The position numbers were made by a program, and so were the translations under genes. From Candidatus Cloacimonadota bacterium (lineage in GTDB: Bacteria; Cloacimonadota; Cloacimonadia; Cloacimonadales; PWNZ01), in assembly GCA_003564135.1 (NCBI GenBank), contig PWNZ01000014.1, positions 1 through 49,161 of the forward strand: DNA of 49,161 bases. Direction: 5' to 3'. Shown in pieces: positions 23,276-32,540 of the stretch. A model generated the notes under the pieces. The model did not search any database. It saw only the letters and a program-made list of their open reading frames with translations, and was not told the DNA's origin. The stretch's first letter is position 1. Each line of letters opens with the position of its first letter.

Positions 23276-24004
23276 ATGGATAGACAAGTCATAAAACCTT
23301 ATGGAGACACACAAAACGATGGGAAAATGCAGTTATCCTTTGTTTTGCCTGTCAGTGCAGATGAAAGAGGTAAAGAGGCCGCTAAACAGCTACTGCTGAA
23401 GATGGGCATGTATGATGTTGACGTCTGCTATATCAACGATCTTGCTGAAGGTTTTACGCATTTTATAGTATTTGCTTCAACTAAAGCTTCAGTTGATCTG
23501 GGTAGTATTGACGTTAAAGTGGTTCAAACTCCTGTTATGAGTATGGAAGAGATAGACGAGTATATTGATGAGCGGTATGGTCGGAAGCTGACGGTTATTG
23601 GAGCTTGTATCGAGTTAGATGCGCATACTGTTGGGATTGATGCAATAATGAACATGAAAGGCTATAACCATCGATATGGTCTGGAAAGGTATAATGGTTT
23701 TAAGGCTATGAATTTAGGTGCACAGGTAAATTCCGAAGAGCTCCTATCAAAAGCTATTGACAATAATGCCGATGTAGTTTTGGTTTCTCAGGTAGTAACT
23801 CAGAAAAATATCCATATAAAGAACCTCACTAAGTTAATTGAATTAGCTGAAGCAGAAGGAATCAGGGATAAAATACTATTTATTTGCGGAGGCCCGAGAT
23901 TAAATAACGAGCTGGCGATAGAGTTGGGTTATGATGCCGGTTTTGGTAGTGGGACTTATGCTAGTGACGTTGCTTCATTTATTGCCCATAACTGCAAAAA
24001 GTAG
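23276..24004 (+). CDS. kamE: Lysine 5,6-aminomutase beta subunit KamE (cobalamin-binding)
   Basis: Small subunit carrying the B12-binding Rossmann domain. The DxHxxG signature is DAHTVG (residues 115-120, with H117 as the lower cobalt ligand), and NMKGY contains K128, the expected PLP Schiff-base lysine that couples the two cofactors. NLGAQV, VLVSQVVTQKNIHIKNL and CGGPRLNNELA follow as in the family. Length 242 is normal. RBS AGGAAAG precedes the ATG. It works with KamD and needs adenosylcobalamin; BtuR, which makes it, is encoded at 31285. Transcription may depend on read-through of the repeat-bearing gap after kamD. Confidence 0.95.
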   Translation: MDRQVIKPYGDTQNDGKMQLSFVLPVSADERGKEAAKQLLLKMGMYDVDVCYINDLAEGFTHFIVFASTKASVDLGSIDVKVVQTPVMSMEEIDEYIDERYGRKLTVIGACIELDAHTVGIDAIMNMKGYNHRYGLERYNGFKAMNLGAQVNSEELLSKAIDNNADVVLVSQVVTQKNIHIKNLTKLIELAEAEGIRDKILFICGGPRLNNELAIELGYDAGFGSGTYASDVASFIAHNCKK

Positions 24005-24065
24005 CTGTTTTAGCGAAGCTTAATCAATAAAACTTTGAAAGCTATTAACCATAAAGAGAGGTATT

Positions 24066-24713
24066 ATGTCTAAGATTATTCAACTCGAACAAGCAATTAG
24101 CCTGATAAATTCCGGAAGCTCTGTTTTATTTGGTGGGTTTCTGTCTGTTGGATGTGCAGAAAGAATAATCGATGCACTTGTTAAAAAAGGCACAAAGGAT
24201 CTTACGATGATTGTCATAGCTACGGACTATGACAATAAGGGAGTGGGAAAGCTGATAACTAACCGTCAAGTTAACAAAGTTATTGCCTCTCACATCGGAA
24301 CTAATAAAGCTACTCAAACACAGATGAATGATGGTTCTTTAAAAGTGACGCTCACGCCTCAGGGGACTTTGTTAGAGCAGATTCGCGCTGCTGGTTCCGG
24401 TTTAGGTGGAGTTTTGACAGAGACAGGGTTAGGGACAGTAGTAGCAGAAGGGAAACAGATTGTAAATGTTGATGGCCGGGACTATCTGCTAGAAAAACCT
24501 ATCGGTGCCGATATAGCCTTGATAAAAGCTTATAAAGCTGACGAGAAAGGTAATCTTGTATACAGCAAGACTGCCCGGAACAGTAATCCAATCATGGCTA
24601 TGGCTGCTAAGAAAACTATCGTAGAAGTAGATGAAATTGTACCGGTCGGAGAGTTGGATCCTGAACAGATTATCACTCCGGGTGTTTTTGTAGATTACCT
24701 GGTACCGGCTTGA
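24066..24713 (+). CDS. atoD: Acetate/butyrate-acetoacetate CoA-transferase subunit A
   Basis: Alpha subunit (215 residues) of a family I CoA-transferase. Visible family features: FGGFLSVGCAERIIDAL (glycine-rich opening), GTLLEQIRAAGSGLGGVLTETGLGT (about 98-122) and YLVPA at the end. In lysine fermentation a butyryl-CoA:acetoacetate transferase of this type ends the pathway, and the location straight after kamDE supports that use. Acceptor specificity cannot be read from sequence. RBS GAGAGG. The beta subunit starts 19 bases after the stop. Confidence 0.9.
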   Translation: MSKIIQLEQAISLINSGSSVLFGGFLSVGCAERIIDALVKKGTKDLTMIVIATDYDNKGVGKLITNRQVNKVIASHIGTNKATQTQMNDGSLKVTLTPQGTLLEQIRAAGSGLGGVLTETGLGTVVAEGKQIVNVDGRDYLLEKPIGADIALIKAYKADEKGNLVYSKTARNSNPIMAMAAKKTIVEVDEIVPVGELDPEQIITPGVFVDYLVPA

Positions 24714-24732
24714 ATTGCTCAAGGAGTATGTC

Positions 24733-25395
24733 ATGGATAAAGCATTAATCAAAAAAAAGATTGGGATAAGAATCGCTCAAGAGTTGTCGGACGGAGATTT
24801 CGTTAATCTTGGTATAGGTCTTCCGACAGAGGTAGCTAACCATATACCTGAAGAGATTGAAGTTTTTTTTCAAAGTGAGAATGGAATCATGGGAGTAGGC
24901 GCTGCTCCAAAACCCGGATCGGAAGATAAAGACTTGATCAATGCCGGAGGGGGTTATATCACAGTAAAGCGAGGCGCTTCATATTTTGACACCTGTCTAA
25001 GCTTTGCCATAATCAGAGGCGGGCACATAGATATGACAGTGTTGGGAGCTTTGCAGGTTGACCAACACGGAAATTTAGCCAATTGGATGATACCCGGCAA
25101 GCTCGTACCCGGTATGGGTGGCGCTATGGATTTAGTCACAGGTGCAAAGAGAGTTATTATTGCTATGGAGCACTGCGATAAGTACGGGAAAGCGAAGATT
25201 TTAAAAAGTTGTACTTTGCCCTTGACGGCGAAAGGACAGGTCAGCTTGATAGTTACCGATAAAGCTGTGATGGAGATCACCGGACAAGGTTTATTGCTTA
25301 AAGAGATAGCTGCCGGAACTACTATTGAAGAGCTGAAAGCTTGTACAGAGGCCGACTTATTAATCCCCGATCATTTGCCGACATTCGGTGACTAA
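24733..25395 (+). CDS. atoA: Acetate/butyrate-acetoacetate CoA-transferase subunit B
   Basis: Beta subunit with the catalytic glutamate in QSENGIMGVG (family SENG motif, around residue 47 of the 220-residue product). The N-terminus is RIAQELSDGDFVNLGIGLPT, and GGHIDMTVLGALQVDQHGNLANWMIPGK spans about 92-119. The frame is open from a TTG at 24715, but ATG 24733 has AAGGAG six bases upstream and is preferred. It forms an A2B2 or A4B4 enzyme with the upstream subunit; together they would move CoA from butyryl-CoA in the lysine pathway. Confidence 0.92.
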   Translation: MDKALIKKKIGIRIAQELSDGDFVNLGIGLPTEVANHIPEEIEVFFQSENGIMGVGAAPKPGSEDKDLINAGGGYITVKRGASYFDTCLSFAIIRGGHIDMTVLGALQVDQHGNLANWMIPGKLVPGMGGAMDLVTGAKRVIIAMEHCDKYGKAKILKSCTLPLTAKGQVSLIVTDKAVMEITGQGLLLKEIAAGTTIEELKACTEADLLIPDHLPTFGD

Positions 25396-25440
25396 ACAGT
25401 TATTCCGCTACCGAGATGATTTACCAAGCAAACATTATAA

Positions 25441-26331
25441 ATGAGTCAGAAACCAAGGATTAGATATAAAGTGAACTTACAAGACATAATTAAGAACTTA
25501 CAAGGATATTGGGCCGAACAAGGCTGTAATATTCTTCAGCCTTATGATGTGGAGATGGGAGCTGCTACTTTCCATCCGGCAATATTCTTCACAGCACTCG
25601 GAGAGAAAGATTTTGCCGCTGCTTTTGTGCAGCCGTGTCGCCGGCCTAAAGACGGTAGATACGGAGAAAACCCTAATAGATATCAGCATTATTATCAATT
25701 TGAAACAATTATTAAACCGACACCCGATAATATCAAGGAGCTTTATTTAGGTAGTTTAGAGGCTATTGGAATAGAGCTGGAGAAGCATGATATTCGTTTT
25801 ATTGAAGACGACTGGGAATCTCCAACCTTAGGAGCGGGTGGTTTAGGATGGGAAGTATGGCTCGACGGCATGGAGATCACGCAGTTTACATATTTTCAGA
25901 TAATCGGAGGGATAGAATTGTTTCCGATAAGCGTTGAGCTGGCCTATGGGTTGGAGAGAATTGCTCTATATATTCAGGGGGTAAACGACATCAAAGAGAT
26001 AAAGTGGAATGACACTACTACTTACGGTGATATCTTTTTTGATAAAGAGGTGCAGTTCAGTAAGTTTAATTTTGATGTACCGAAAGACAAGTTTTGGTTC
26101 ACGCTTTTTGATAGCCTCGAAGAACAAGTCTATGCATTGCTCGAGAAGAAGCTACCTTATCCTGCTTATGATTTTCTGATCAAATCTTCTCATATATTTA
26201 ACCTACTTGATGCGCACGGTGCGATTAGCGTCATGCAAAGAGCTGTATATATTAACCGCATACGGAAAATGGCAAAACAAGTTGCCACAGTCTATATAGG
26301 CAAAGATTCTAGAGCCGGTAGAACAGGCTGA
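25441..26331 (+). CDS. glyQ: Glycyl-tRNA synthetase alpha subunit
   Basis: Catalytic class II aminoacyl-tRNA synthetase subunit of the bacterial alpha2-beta2 enzyme. Strong family segments: GYWAEQGCNILQPYDVEMGAATFHP, FVQPCRRPKDGRYGENPNRYQHYYQ, WESPTLGAGGLGWEVWLDGMEITQFTYFQ and VELAYGLERIALY. Length 296 is normal. GlyS is expected next to it but is not: the following gene is unrelated, so glyS must lie elsewhere. The ATG has no clear Shine-Dalgarno sequence; the gene starts 45 bases after the CoA-transferase. Confidence 0.95.
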   Translation: MSQKPRIRYKVNLQDIIKNLQGYWAEQGCNILQPYDVEMGAATFHPAIFFTALGEKDFAAAFVQPCRRPKDGRYGENPNRYQHYYQFETIIKPTPDNIKELYLGSLEAIGIELEKHDIRFIEDDWESPTLGAGGLGWEVWLDGMEITQFTYFQIIGGIELFPISVELAYGLERIALYIQGVNDIKEIKWNDTTTYGDIFFDKEVQFSKFNFDVPKDKFWFTLFDSLEEQVYALLEKKLPYPAYDFLIKSSHIFNLLDAHGAISVMQRAVYINRIRKMAKQVATVYIGKDSRAGRTG

Positions 26332-26344
26332 AATTGGAGGTAAA

Positions 26345-27049
26345 ATGCAAAATAAACAGAAACCTTTTTGGGAGAAGATAGCTGCTCAACTGTTACAGAT
26401 TTGGGATGACGTCATTCAGATAGCAGTCTATAATACAGGCCTTTCCGATCAAGGCAGTTTAGTAGTAGTTCTTGAAGACGATTCTCTTGTCCAGGTCGTC
26501 AAGGCACATTCTGTAGTTAAAGAAATAAACAGAAAAGGGATAAATCCGCCGTTAATAATTAGCCCTCACTATATAGAGCATTCACTCGATAGCTTTCCGC
26601 TTGAGTTTTTGAATATCAAGACAGACTATTACAATATTCATGCAAAACATGACGCGTTCAAAGACCTGAGGTTTGAAAAGAGTTATATACGATTAGAAAT
26701 GGAGCGTGAGTTGAAAAGTAAAGAACTGCTGATTAAAATGAATGTTCTCGATTATTATGGTCACACCAAGATACTTAAAGAGCTTATTGAGGTCTCTTTT
26801 GCTACTATTGAACCGATATTGAAGGGGCTTTTGTTCTTATTGGATGAATACATTCCTATAAAAAGGAAAGAGTTGATCTACAAAGCTGATGAAGTCACGG
26901 AGTTTGATATCAGTTCCTTACTGATGGCCGTAGATTTTATCACGGGAACTGCTAAACTGCCCAAGGAGAGACTTAAGCCATTTTTTGACAAATATACTCA
27001 ACAGCTACAAACTTTATCAGACTACATTGAGCTGTTCAAGTTGCATTAG
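26345..27049 (+). CDS. Conserved protein of unknown function, possibly nucleotidyltransferase-related
   Basis: A 234-residue soluble protein. I recognise the stretch SLDSFPLEFLNIKTDYYNIHAKHDAFKDL (about 82-110), then RLEMERELKSKELLIKM, from uncharacterised proteins sometimes labelled nucleotidyltransferase-like. The usual GS-x-D/ExD nucleotidyltransferase core is not evident, so I assign no activity. The C-terminal half is helical and ends in LQTLSDYIELFKL. GGAGGT precedes the ATG, 13 bases after glyQ, so the two are one transcript. A possible link to glycyl-tRNA metabolism is only positional. Confidence 0.55.
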   Translation: MQNKQKPFWEKIAAQLLQIWDDVIQIAVYNTGLSDQGSLVVVLEDDSLVQVVKAHSVVKEINRKGINPPLIISPHYIEHSLDSFPLEFLNIKTDYYNIHAKHDAFKDLRFEKSYIRLEMERELKSKELLIKMNVLDYYGHTKILKELIEVSFATIEPILKGLLFLLDEYIPIKRKELIYKADEVTEFDISSLLMAVDFITGTAKLPKERLKPFFDKYTQQLQTLSDYIELFKLH

Positions 27050-27200
27050 ATTCAGTAGTGGTTTATTCAGGATGGAGAGGATTTTGGCAGGCTGATCCTC
27101 TTTCAGTGATATCTGAGATATGTTTCGAAAGTAGACACGCAGGTATTCTGACCAATAATAACTGAAAAAAGATTAAAATAATGGGGAAAAGATATAAGAT

Positions 27201-28979
27201 ATGAGATTATTTGATAGGGTAATACCCTACCTAAAACAAAATATAAAAGCCATAATTATGGGTATAGTTGTCCTGATAATTGTGGATGCAGTACAATTAG
27301 CAATTCCGATCGTGCTTAGAAATGCTATTGACGGAATAGCTGAAGAGACCATTACTCAGAAACACTTGGCTCTCTATGCATTACTAATATTCGCTATGTC
27401 GGGGACGATTGCCTATATGAGATATTGGTGGCGTATTCTGATAGTCGGCAATTCTTGGATTATAGAGCGAGGTCTTAGACAGGAGTTTTATGAGCACCTT
27501 ATGAAGCTTTCGCAAAGGTTTTTTAATAAGGCAAAAATCGGTGACTTAATGGCTCACAGTACCAATGACATTCATTCGGTCAGGATGTTGTTTGGGATGG
27601 GTCTGATAGCTGCTGCCGATATAATTATTATGACTTTAGCTGCGATAATATTTATGCTGTCTATCAATACCCGACTGACAATTTATGCCATTATTCCTTT
27701 ACCGATGCTTTCTTTGGCAATTCGTATTTTCGGTCGTAGGGTGCACCGGCAGTTTCGCAAGGTGCAAGAGTCCTTTTCCGATTTATCCGGTATGGTACAA
27801 GAGAGTATCTCAGGAGTGAGAGTAGTTAAGGCATTTGCACAAGAAAAGCCGGAACTTGAGAAGATGAATGTTTATTCGAGAGAGTACTTAGAAAATAATA
27901 TTAAGATGGCTAAGCTTTCAGGTTTTTTTCATCCTCTTATGGGTGTTATAAGTGGTCTGAGTATGGTAATCGTTATGATATATGGTGGTTCTGCGGCAAT
28001 TGACGGTGAGATATCAATTGGTGATTTTGTTGCCTTTAATGCATATTTGGGAATGCTTGTGTGGCCGATGATGGCTATAGGGTGGATCGTTGAATTGTAT
28101 CAACGTGGTACGGTTTCTCTTAAAAGGGTCAATAAAATATTGGATACGACCGACGAGATAAACGACCAAGAAGCTGATTCGGCGATAAAAGAGATTTCGG
28201 GTAAAATAGAAGTTAGAAATTTAACTTTCCGATATCCGGCAACTGATTACGAGAAGGAAGAAAAAGAACAGCAGGTAAATGAAGATGTGTTTAAGAATGT
28301 CAGTTTCAAGCTTGAGCAAGGCAAGACCTTAGCGATAGTGGGAAGAACGGGATGCGGGAAATCGACGCTAATAGATCTGATAACCCGGATTTATAATCCG
28401 CCCAAAGAAACTATATTTATCGATGACCATGAGATCTATGCAATTCCTTTGACCGTGCTGAGAAGAGATGTGGCCGTCGTGCCTCAGGATATATTCCTTT
28501 TTTCCGATACAATAGCCAACAACATAAAATTCGGCAAACCCGAAGCTCCTCGAGAAGAAGTGCAGAAAGTTGCCTGTTTAGCTAACATCGATAAAGAGAT
28601 TAGAGAGTTTGAGCACGGTTATGATACGATAGTTGGAGAAAGAGGCGTTACTTTGTCTGGTGGCCAAAAACAACGGATAGCAATAGCCCGTGCCCTTATA
28701 TTAGAGCCTAATACTCTGATATTAGACGATTCATTATCTGCGGTGGACACCAAAACAGAAAAAGGGATCTTAAGCCATCTAATTGAGGTAAGAAATAAGA
28801 AGACTACAATTATTGCTGCTCACAGAATATCTTCTCTTCAACATGCCGACAAGATAATCGTGCTCGATCAAGGAAAAATAGTAGAGCGCGGAACGCATTC
28901 TGACTTATTGGAAGTAAAGGGGCTATACTATGATCTCTATGAGAAGCAACAATTGCAAGAAAGCATAGAAAAGAGATAA
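27201..28979 (+). CDS. ABC exporter half-transporter with degenerate catalytic site (TM287/BmrC-like)
   Basis: A 592-residue type IV ABC exporter: six transmembrane helices (about 1-320), then an ATPase domain. Walker A is GRTGCGKST (about 380-388), signature LSGGQKQR (about 487), Walker B LILDDSLSAVD, where the usual catalytic glutamate is Asp, and switch His in AAHRIS. Asp there marks the non-hydrolysing site of asymmetric heterodimers such as TM287/288 and BmrCD. The partner begins 14 bases downstream. The substrate (drug, lipid, peptide) cannot be told. Confidence 0.9.
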   Translation: MRLFDRVIPYLKQNIKAIIMGIVVLIIVDAVQLAIPIVLRNAIDGIAEETITQKHLALYALLIFAMSGTIAYMRYWWRILIVGNSWIIERGLRQEFYEHLMKLSQRFFNKAKIGDLMAHSTNDIHSVRMLFGMGLIAAADIIIMTLAAIIFMLSINTRLTIYAIIPLPMLSLAIRIFGRRVHRQFRKVQESFSDLSGMVQESISGVRVVKAFAQEKPELEKMNVYSREYLENNIKMAKLSGFFHPLMGVISGLSMVIVMIYGGSAAIDGEISIGDFVAFNAYLGMLVWPMMAIGWIVELYQRGTVSLKRVNKILDTTDEINDQEADSAIKEISGKIEVRNLTFRYPATDYEKEEKEQQVNEDVFKNVSFKLEQGKTLAIVGRTGCGKSTLIDLITRIYNPPKETIFIDDHEIYAIPLTVLRRDVAVVPQDIFLFSDTIANNIKFGKPEAPREEVQKVACLANIDKEIREFEHGYDTIVGERGVTLSGGQKQRIAIARALILEPNTLILDDSLSAVDTKTEKGILSHLIEVRNKKTTIIAAHRISSLQHADKIIVLDQGKIVERGTHSDLLEVKGLYYDLYEKQQLQESIEKR

Positions 28980-28993
28980 ATTAAGGATAATAA

Positions 28994-31225
28994 ATGGACG
29001 AAAAAAGTTACGAACTGACCACCGATACTCTGCAGACAAAGATATACGATAATAAGCTCATAGTCAAGCTTCTCAGGTACCTGAAGCCTTATAAATTGTT
29101 AGTGGCGCTATCCTTAATGCTGTTAGTAGTACTGACAGTTATAGAGTTAACATTACCGCTTATCCTGAAAACTGTGATAGATGAGCATATTGTCCCTTCG
29201 AGAAATATGATCGTCTTTGATAACAGAGAGGATTATGAGCAGTTCCTTAATAATAATCCGGAATCAAAACTCGATATTTATGAATACGAGGATAGATATC
29301 ACCTTATTTTCCCGACAGATTCCAGACACTATTTTGATAGTGACGATCTGGAAAGATTAGAAGAGGGTCAACAGCTATTACCCTATAACTATTATTTGAT
29401 TGCCAATGAGCCGCGCAACAGAGAGATTCTTGAAAATATCGAATACTCTGTCATATCTGATGAGCAAATAGCAGTATCACAAAGGGCTGTTGAGGCTCTT
29501 GAGACAGACGAGCGAGGAATAGTCAGAGAGCAATCTCGCCGGGCAGTGTTTATTTTTGGTTTACTATTTTTAGCATTAGTCGTGGGGCGATTAGGGTTTC
29601 AATTTTTTCAGATCTATGTCACCCAACTTTTTGCTCAAAGGGCTATGTATGATCTACGGCAGGATGCCTTTGTTCACCTGGAAAAGATGCCTTTGTCATT
29701 CTTTGACAAGAATCCTATTGGGAGGCTAGTAACCAGAGTAACCACCGATATCAGGGCTCTTGATGAGCTTCTCAGCCAGGGTCTCGTACGTATAATGCAG
29801 GATATTTTTATCCTTTTTGGCATTGTGTTTGTTATGTTGTATTTGAACTGGCGATTAGCTTTAGTAACATATACGATAGTCCCCTTCGTCTTGATTCTAG
29901 TTAAGCATTTCAAGATTAAAACCCGGATTATTTACCGCGAAGTAAGGAAAAGAGTTGCGATGCTAAATGCCGCGTTAGGCGAGGATGTTTCCGGGATTAA
30001 GATAGTTAAACTATTCAATCAGTACTATCACAAATGCAGGCAGTTCGGCGCAATAAACCAGAAATATTATGAAGCGTCGATGGCGCAATTAAAGTTATTT
30101 GCTTTGTTCCGGCCCCTGATAAGTATTTCAAGACATATCGCTGTAGCGATAATATTATGGTATGGAGGCGGGCAGATACTTCGTAATGCCATCTCTTTAG
30201 GTATGCTGATGGCGTTTATTAGGTACATGGAACGGTTTTTTGAACCTGTCAACAGTCTTAGCGAAAAATTTAACGTTTTGCAAAGAGCAATGTCCGGTGC
30301 AGAAAGAGTATTTGACTTATTAGAAAAGAATCCTGAAGACTATCGTGATAACCTAACTGCCAACACTGAGTTTAAAGGTGAGATAGAATTTAGAAATATT
30401 TGGCTTACCTATAAGGTTGCTGATGATAACTTGAAGATTGCTCAGCAACAAGATATGAGCATTGAAGATAAGGGTTATTCGGAAAATAACGAGTACTATA
30501 GCGGTAGTTCGGAAAAGTCTAATCAAGATTATAAGACTGAAGCAGATGACTTTGTCCTCAAGGATATATCTTTCAAGGTCAACCCGGGAGAGAAAATTGC
30601 ATTAGTTGGTCATACCGGATCAGGTAAGACTTCAATAATAAACCTTATAGCTCAGATGTATCCTTATCAACGAGGCGAAATTCTCATCGATGGGAAAAAT
30701 ATCAAGCAATATTCGGTCAAAGACATTAGAAGGAATATCGGGATAGTGCAGCAGGACGTGTTCTTGTTTTCAGGTAATATCAGGGACAATATTATATTTA
30801 ATAACAAAGAAATTTCCGACGAAGAGATGCTGCGAATAGCTAAATATGTTAATGTTGACTACTTTGTTAGTAAGTTGCCTCATAAGTATGACGAACCTGT
30901 AATGGAACGAGGAGCTACACTTTCGGTTGGGCAGCGGCAGTTGATTGCTTTTGCACGCGTTTTAGCGTATAACCCGTCCATCTTCATACTTGATGAAGCG
31001 ACCTCAAATATTGACACAGAGACAGAGCTGTTGATTCAGGATGCTCTTAAGAAAGTTATGGCGAAGAGAACTTCTATAATAATAGCCCATAGGCTATCGA
31101 CTATTCAACATGTAGATAGAATTATTGTACTACATAAGGGTAAGATTGTTGAGCAGGGGCACCATAACGAACTTATTGCCAATAGGAATCTATATTACGA
31201 TCTATACCGGCTTCAATACGCTTAA
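28994..31225 (+). CDS. ABC exporter half-transporter with catalytic site and large extra-membrane insert
   Basis: Partner of the preceding gene. Walker A GHTGSGKTS (about 539-547), signature LSVGQRQL (about 642), Walker B FILDEATSNID with the catalytic Glu, and AHRLST are all present. With 743 residues it is about 150 longer than its partner. The excess is mainly an acidic insert between membrane helices 1 and 2 (about residues 70-180, on the periplasmic side by topology) and a second insert of about 40 residues after the start of the ATPase domain (near 480-520). Large inserts in one half resemble BmrD-like exporters. Confidence 0.9.
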   Translation: MDEKSYELTTDTLQTKIYDNKLIVKLLRYLKPYKLLVALSLMLLVVLTVIELTLPLILKTVIDEHIVPSRNMIVFDNREDYEQFLNNNPESKLDIYEYEDRYHLIFPTDSRHYFDSDDLERLEEGQQLLPYNYYLIANEPRNREILENIEYSVISDEQIAVSQRAVEALETDERGIVREQSRRAVFIFGLLFLALVVGRLGFQFFQIYVTQLFAQRAMYDLRQDAFVHLEKMPLSFFDKNPIGRLVTRVTTDIRALDELLSQGLVRIMQDIFILFGIVFVMLYLNWRLALVTYTIVPFVLILVKHFKIKTRIIYREVRKRVAMLNAALGEDVSGIKIVKLFNQYYHKCRQFGAINQKYYEASMAQLKLFALFRPLISISRHIAVAIILWYGGGQILRNAISLGMLMAFIRYMERFFEPVNSLSEKFNVLQRAMSGAERVFDLLEKNPEDYRDNLTANTEFKGEIEFRNIWLTYKVADDNLKIAQQQDMSIEDKGYSENNEYYSGSSEKSNQDYKTEADDFVLKDISFKVNPGEKIALVGHTGSGKTSIINLIAQMYPYQRGEILIDGKNIKQYSVKDIRRNIGIVQQDVFLFSGNIRDNIIFNNKEISDEEMLRIAKYVNVDYFVSKLPHKYDEPVMERGATLSVGQRQLIAFARVLAYNPSIFILDEATSNIDTETELLIQDALKKVMAKRTSIIIAHRLSTIQHVDRIIVLHKGKIVEQGHHNELIANRNLYYDLYRLQYA

Positions 31226-31284
31226 GCATATTTCTTAGCAACAAAATGACGACGACTGGTTATTATAGAGATGAAGGAGTAAAT

Positions 31285-31791
31285 ATGGTCCATGTATATA
31301 CGGGTAACGGAAAAGGTAAGACAACTGCATCATTCGGTGTTGCCATCAGAATGCTTGGTCATGGAAAGAAAGTTTGCCTTATTCAATTCATGAAAAAGAA
31401 TTATGAGTACGGAGAGATAAACTTCTTTTCTAAAATCGATAACATAGATGTCTTTCAGTACGGAAGCGATAAGCTAGTCGAACCGGGTAAACCTTCCCGG
31501 CATGATATTCAAGAAGCCCATGATGCTATGGCTAAAGTTATGGATGTTATAAGTGGAGATCGTTATGATCTGGTTATTGCCGATGAGATAAATGTGGCAG
31601 TAGCTTGGGGGCTGTTAAGCCTAGAAGAGCAAAAGAAAGTATTTCAAATCAATGATAAGCCCGAATTGATAATGACCGGTAGGGCAGCTCATCCAGATAT
31701 AATAGAACAAGCAGACTTGGTAACAGAAATGAAAGAGTTAAAACATTATTATCAAGCCGGAATAATAGCCAGAAAAGGGATTGAGTTTTAA
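31285..31791 (+). CDS. btuR: Cob(I)alamin adenosyltransferase (BtuR/CobA type)
   Basis: Transfers adenosyl from ATP to cob(I)alamin, giving adenosylcobalamin. P-loop GNGKGKTTAS lies near the start, followed by RMLGHGKKVCLIQFMK, then VIADEINVAV and the end stretch ELIMTGRAAHPDIIEQADLVTEMKELKHYY (about 128-157). The frame is open from ATG 31246, but ATG 31285 has GAAGGAG five bases ahead and gives 168 residues, close to family length. The product is the cofactor for KamDE encoded 7 kb away. Confidence 0.93.
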   Translation: MVHVYTGNGKGKTTASFGVAIRMLGHGKKVCLIQFMKKNYEYGEINFFSKIDNIDVFQYGSDKLVEPGKPSRHDIQEAHDAMAKVMDVISGDRYDLVIADEINVAVAWGLLSLEEQKKVFQINDKPELIMTGRAAHPDIIEQADLVTEMKELKHYYQAGIIARKGIEF

Positions 31792-31816
31792 ATTAAGAGA
31801 GAAATAAGGAGTTATT

Positions 31817-32425
31817 ATGAATAAAACAATGACTGTCGTTCTGATTGTTTTAGCAGCCATTGTGCTGATAGTTGCTATCATGGCAGGAACAGCAATTGGT
31901 CGCTATAATCGACTTCGTCAACTAGAGGTTAACGTTGATCAAGGATGGTCAGAGGTTCAAAACCAGTTGATGCGACGCTATGAGTTAATTCCCAACTTAG
32001 TCGAAACCGTTAGAGGATATGCAGCTCACGAACGGGAAACGTTTCAAGCGGTCACCGAAGCCAGAGCACAGGTTGGAGGCATGATCCAAATTAGCGATGA
32101 CCTCTTAGAAGATCCCGCCGCTTTCCAGAGATATCAGCAAGCGCAGAACGAGTTGGGGAATACCTTGCAAAGACTGTTGATGGTCACAGAGAACTATCCC
32201 GACTTGAAAGCTAACGAGAGCTTCATCAGGCTTCAAGACGAATTAGCGGGAACTGAAAACAGAATAGCTGTTGCCAGAAAAAGGTTTAATGATGCAGTTG
32301 CAGATCTGAACAGGACCTTAGTGACTTTCCCGAACAATATGTTAGCTGGATTTTTCGGGATCGCTCAGAGGCAGTTTTTTGAGGCTCCTGTGGAGACTCA
32401 AGAAGCACCACAAGTTCAATTTTGA
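31817..32425 (+). CDS. lemA: LemA family protein
   Basis: A 202-residue protein with one N-terminal membrane helix (about 5-26) and a four-helix soluble domain. The family signature is clear: YNRLRQLEVNVDQGWSEVQNQLMRRYELIPNLVETVRGY (about 30-68) and LMVTENYPDLKANESF (about 130-145). The function of LemA in bacteria is not settled; it is often next to TPM-domain genes, but none is here. RBS AAGGAG. A terminator follows at 32458-32501, ending this transcript. Confidence 0.93.
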   Translation: MNKTMTVVLIVLAAIVLIVAIMAGTAIGRYNRLRQLEVNVDQGWSEVQNQLMRRYELIPNLVETVRGYAAHERETFQAVTEARAQVGGMIQISDDLLEDPAAFQRYQQAQNELGNTLQRLLMVTENYPDLKANESFIRLQDELAGTENRIAVARKRFNDAVADLNRTLVTFPNNMLAGFFGIAQRQFFEAPVETQEAPQVQF

Positions 32426-32457
32426 TAAGCGGGTTTGCTATCATTAGCAAATTTTTC

Positions 32458-32501
32458 AGCATCCCCGCTTCTTTGACATATGGGAAGCAGGGATGCTTTT
32501 T
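32458..32501 (+). terminator. Rho-independent terminator after lemA
   Basis: AGCATCCCCGCTTC (32458-32471) pairs with GAAGCAGGGATGCT (32484-32497) with one C-A mismatch, loop of 12, followed by TTTT and more T-rich DNA. It separates lemA from lpxK. Confidence 0.85.
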
Positions 32502-32540
32502 CGCTTTTTTAGTTCTTAATAGCAGACGATAGATAGACCG

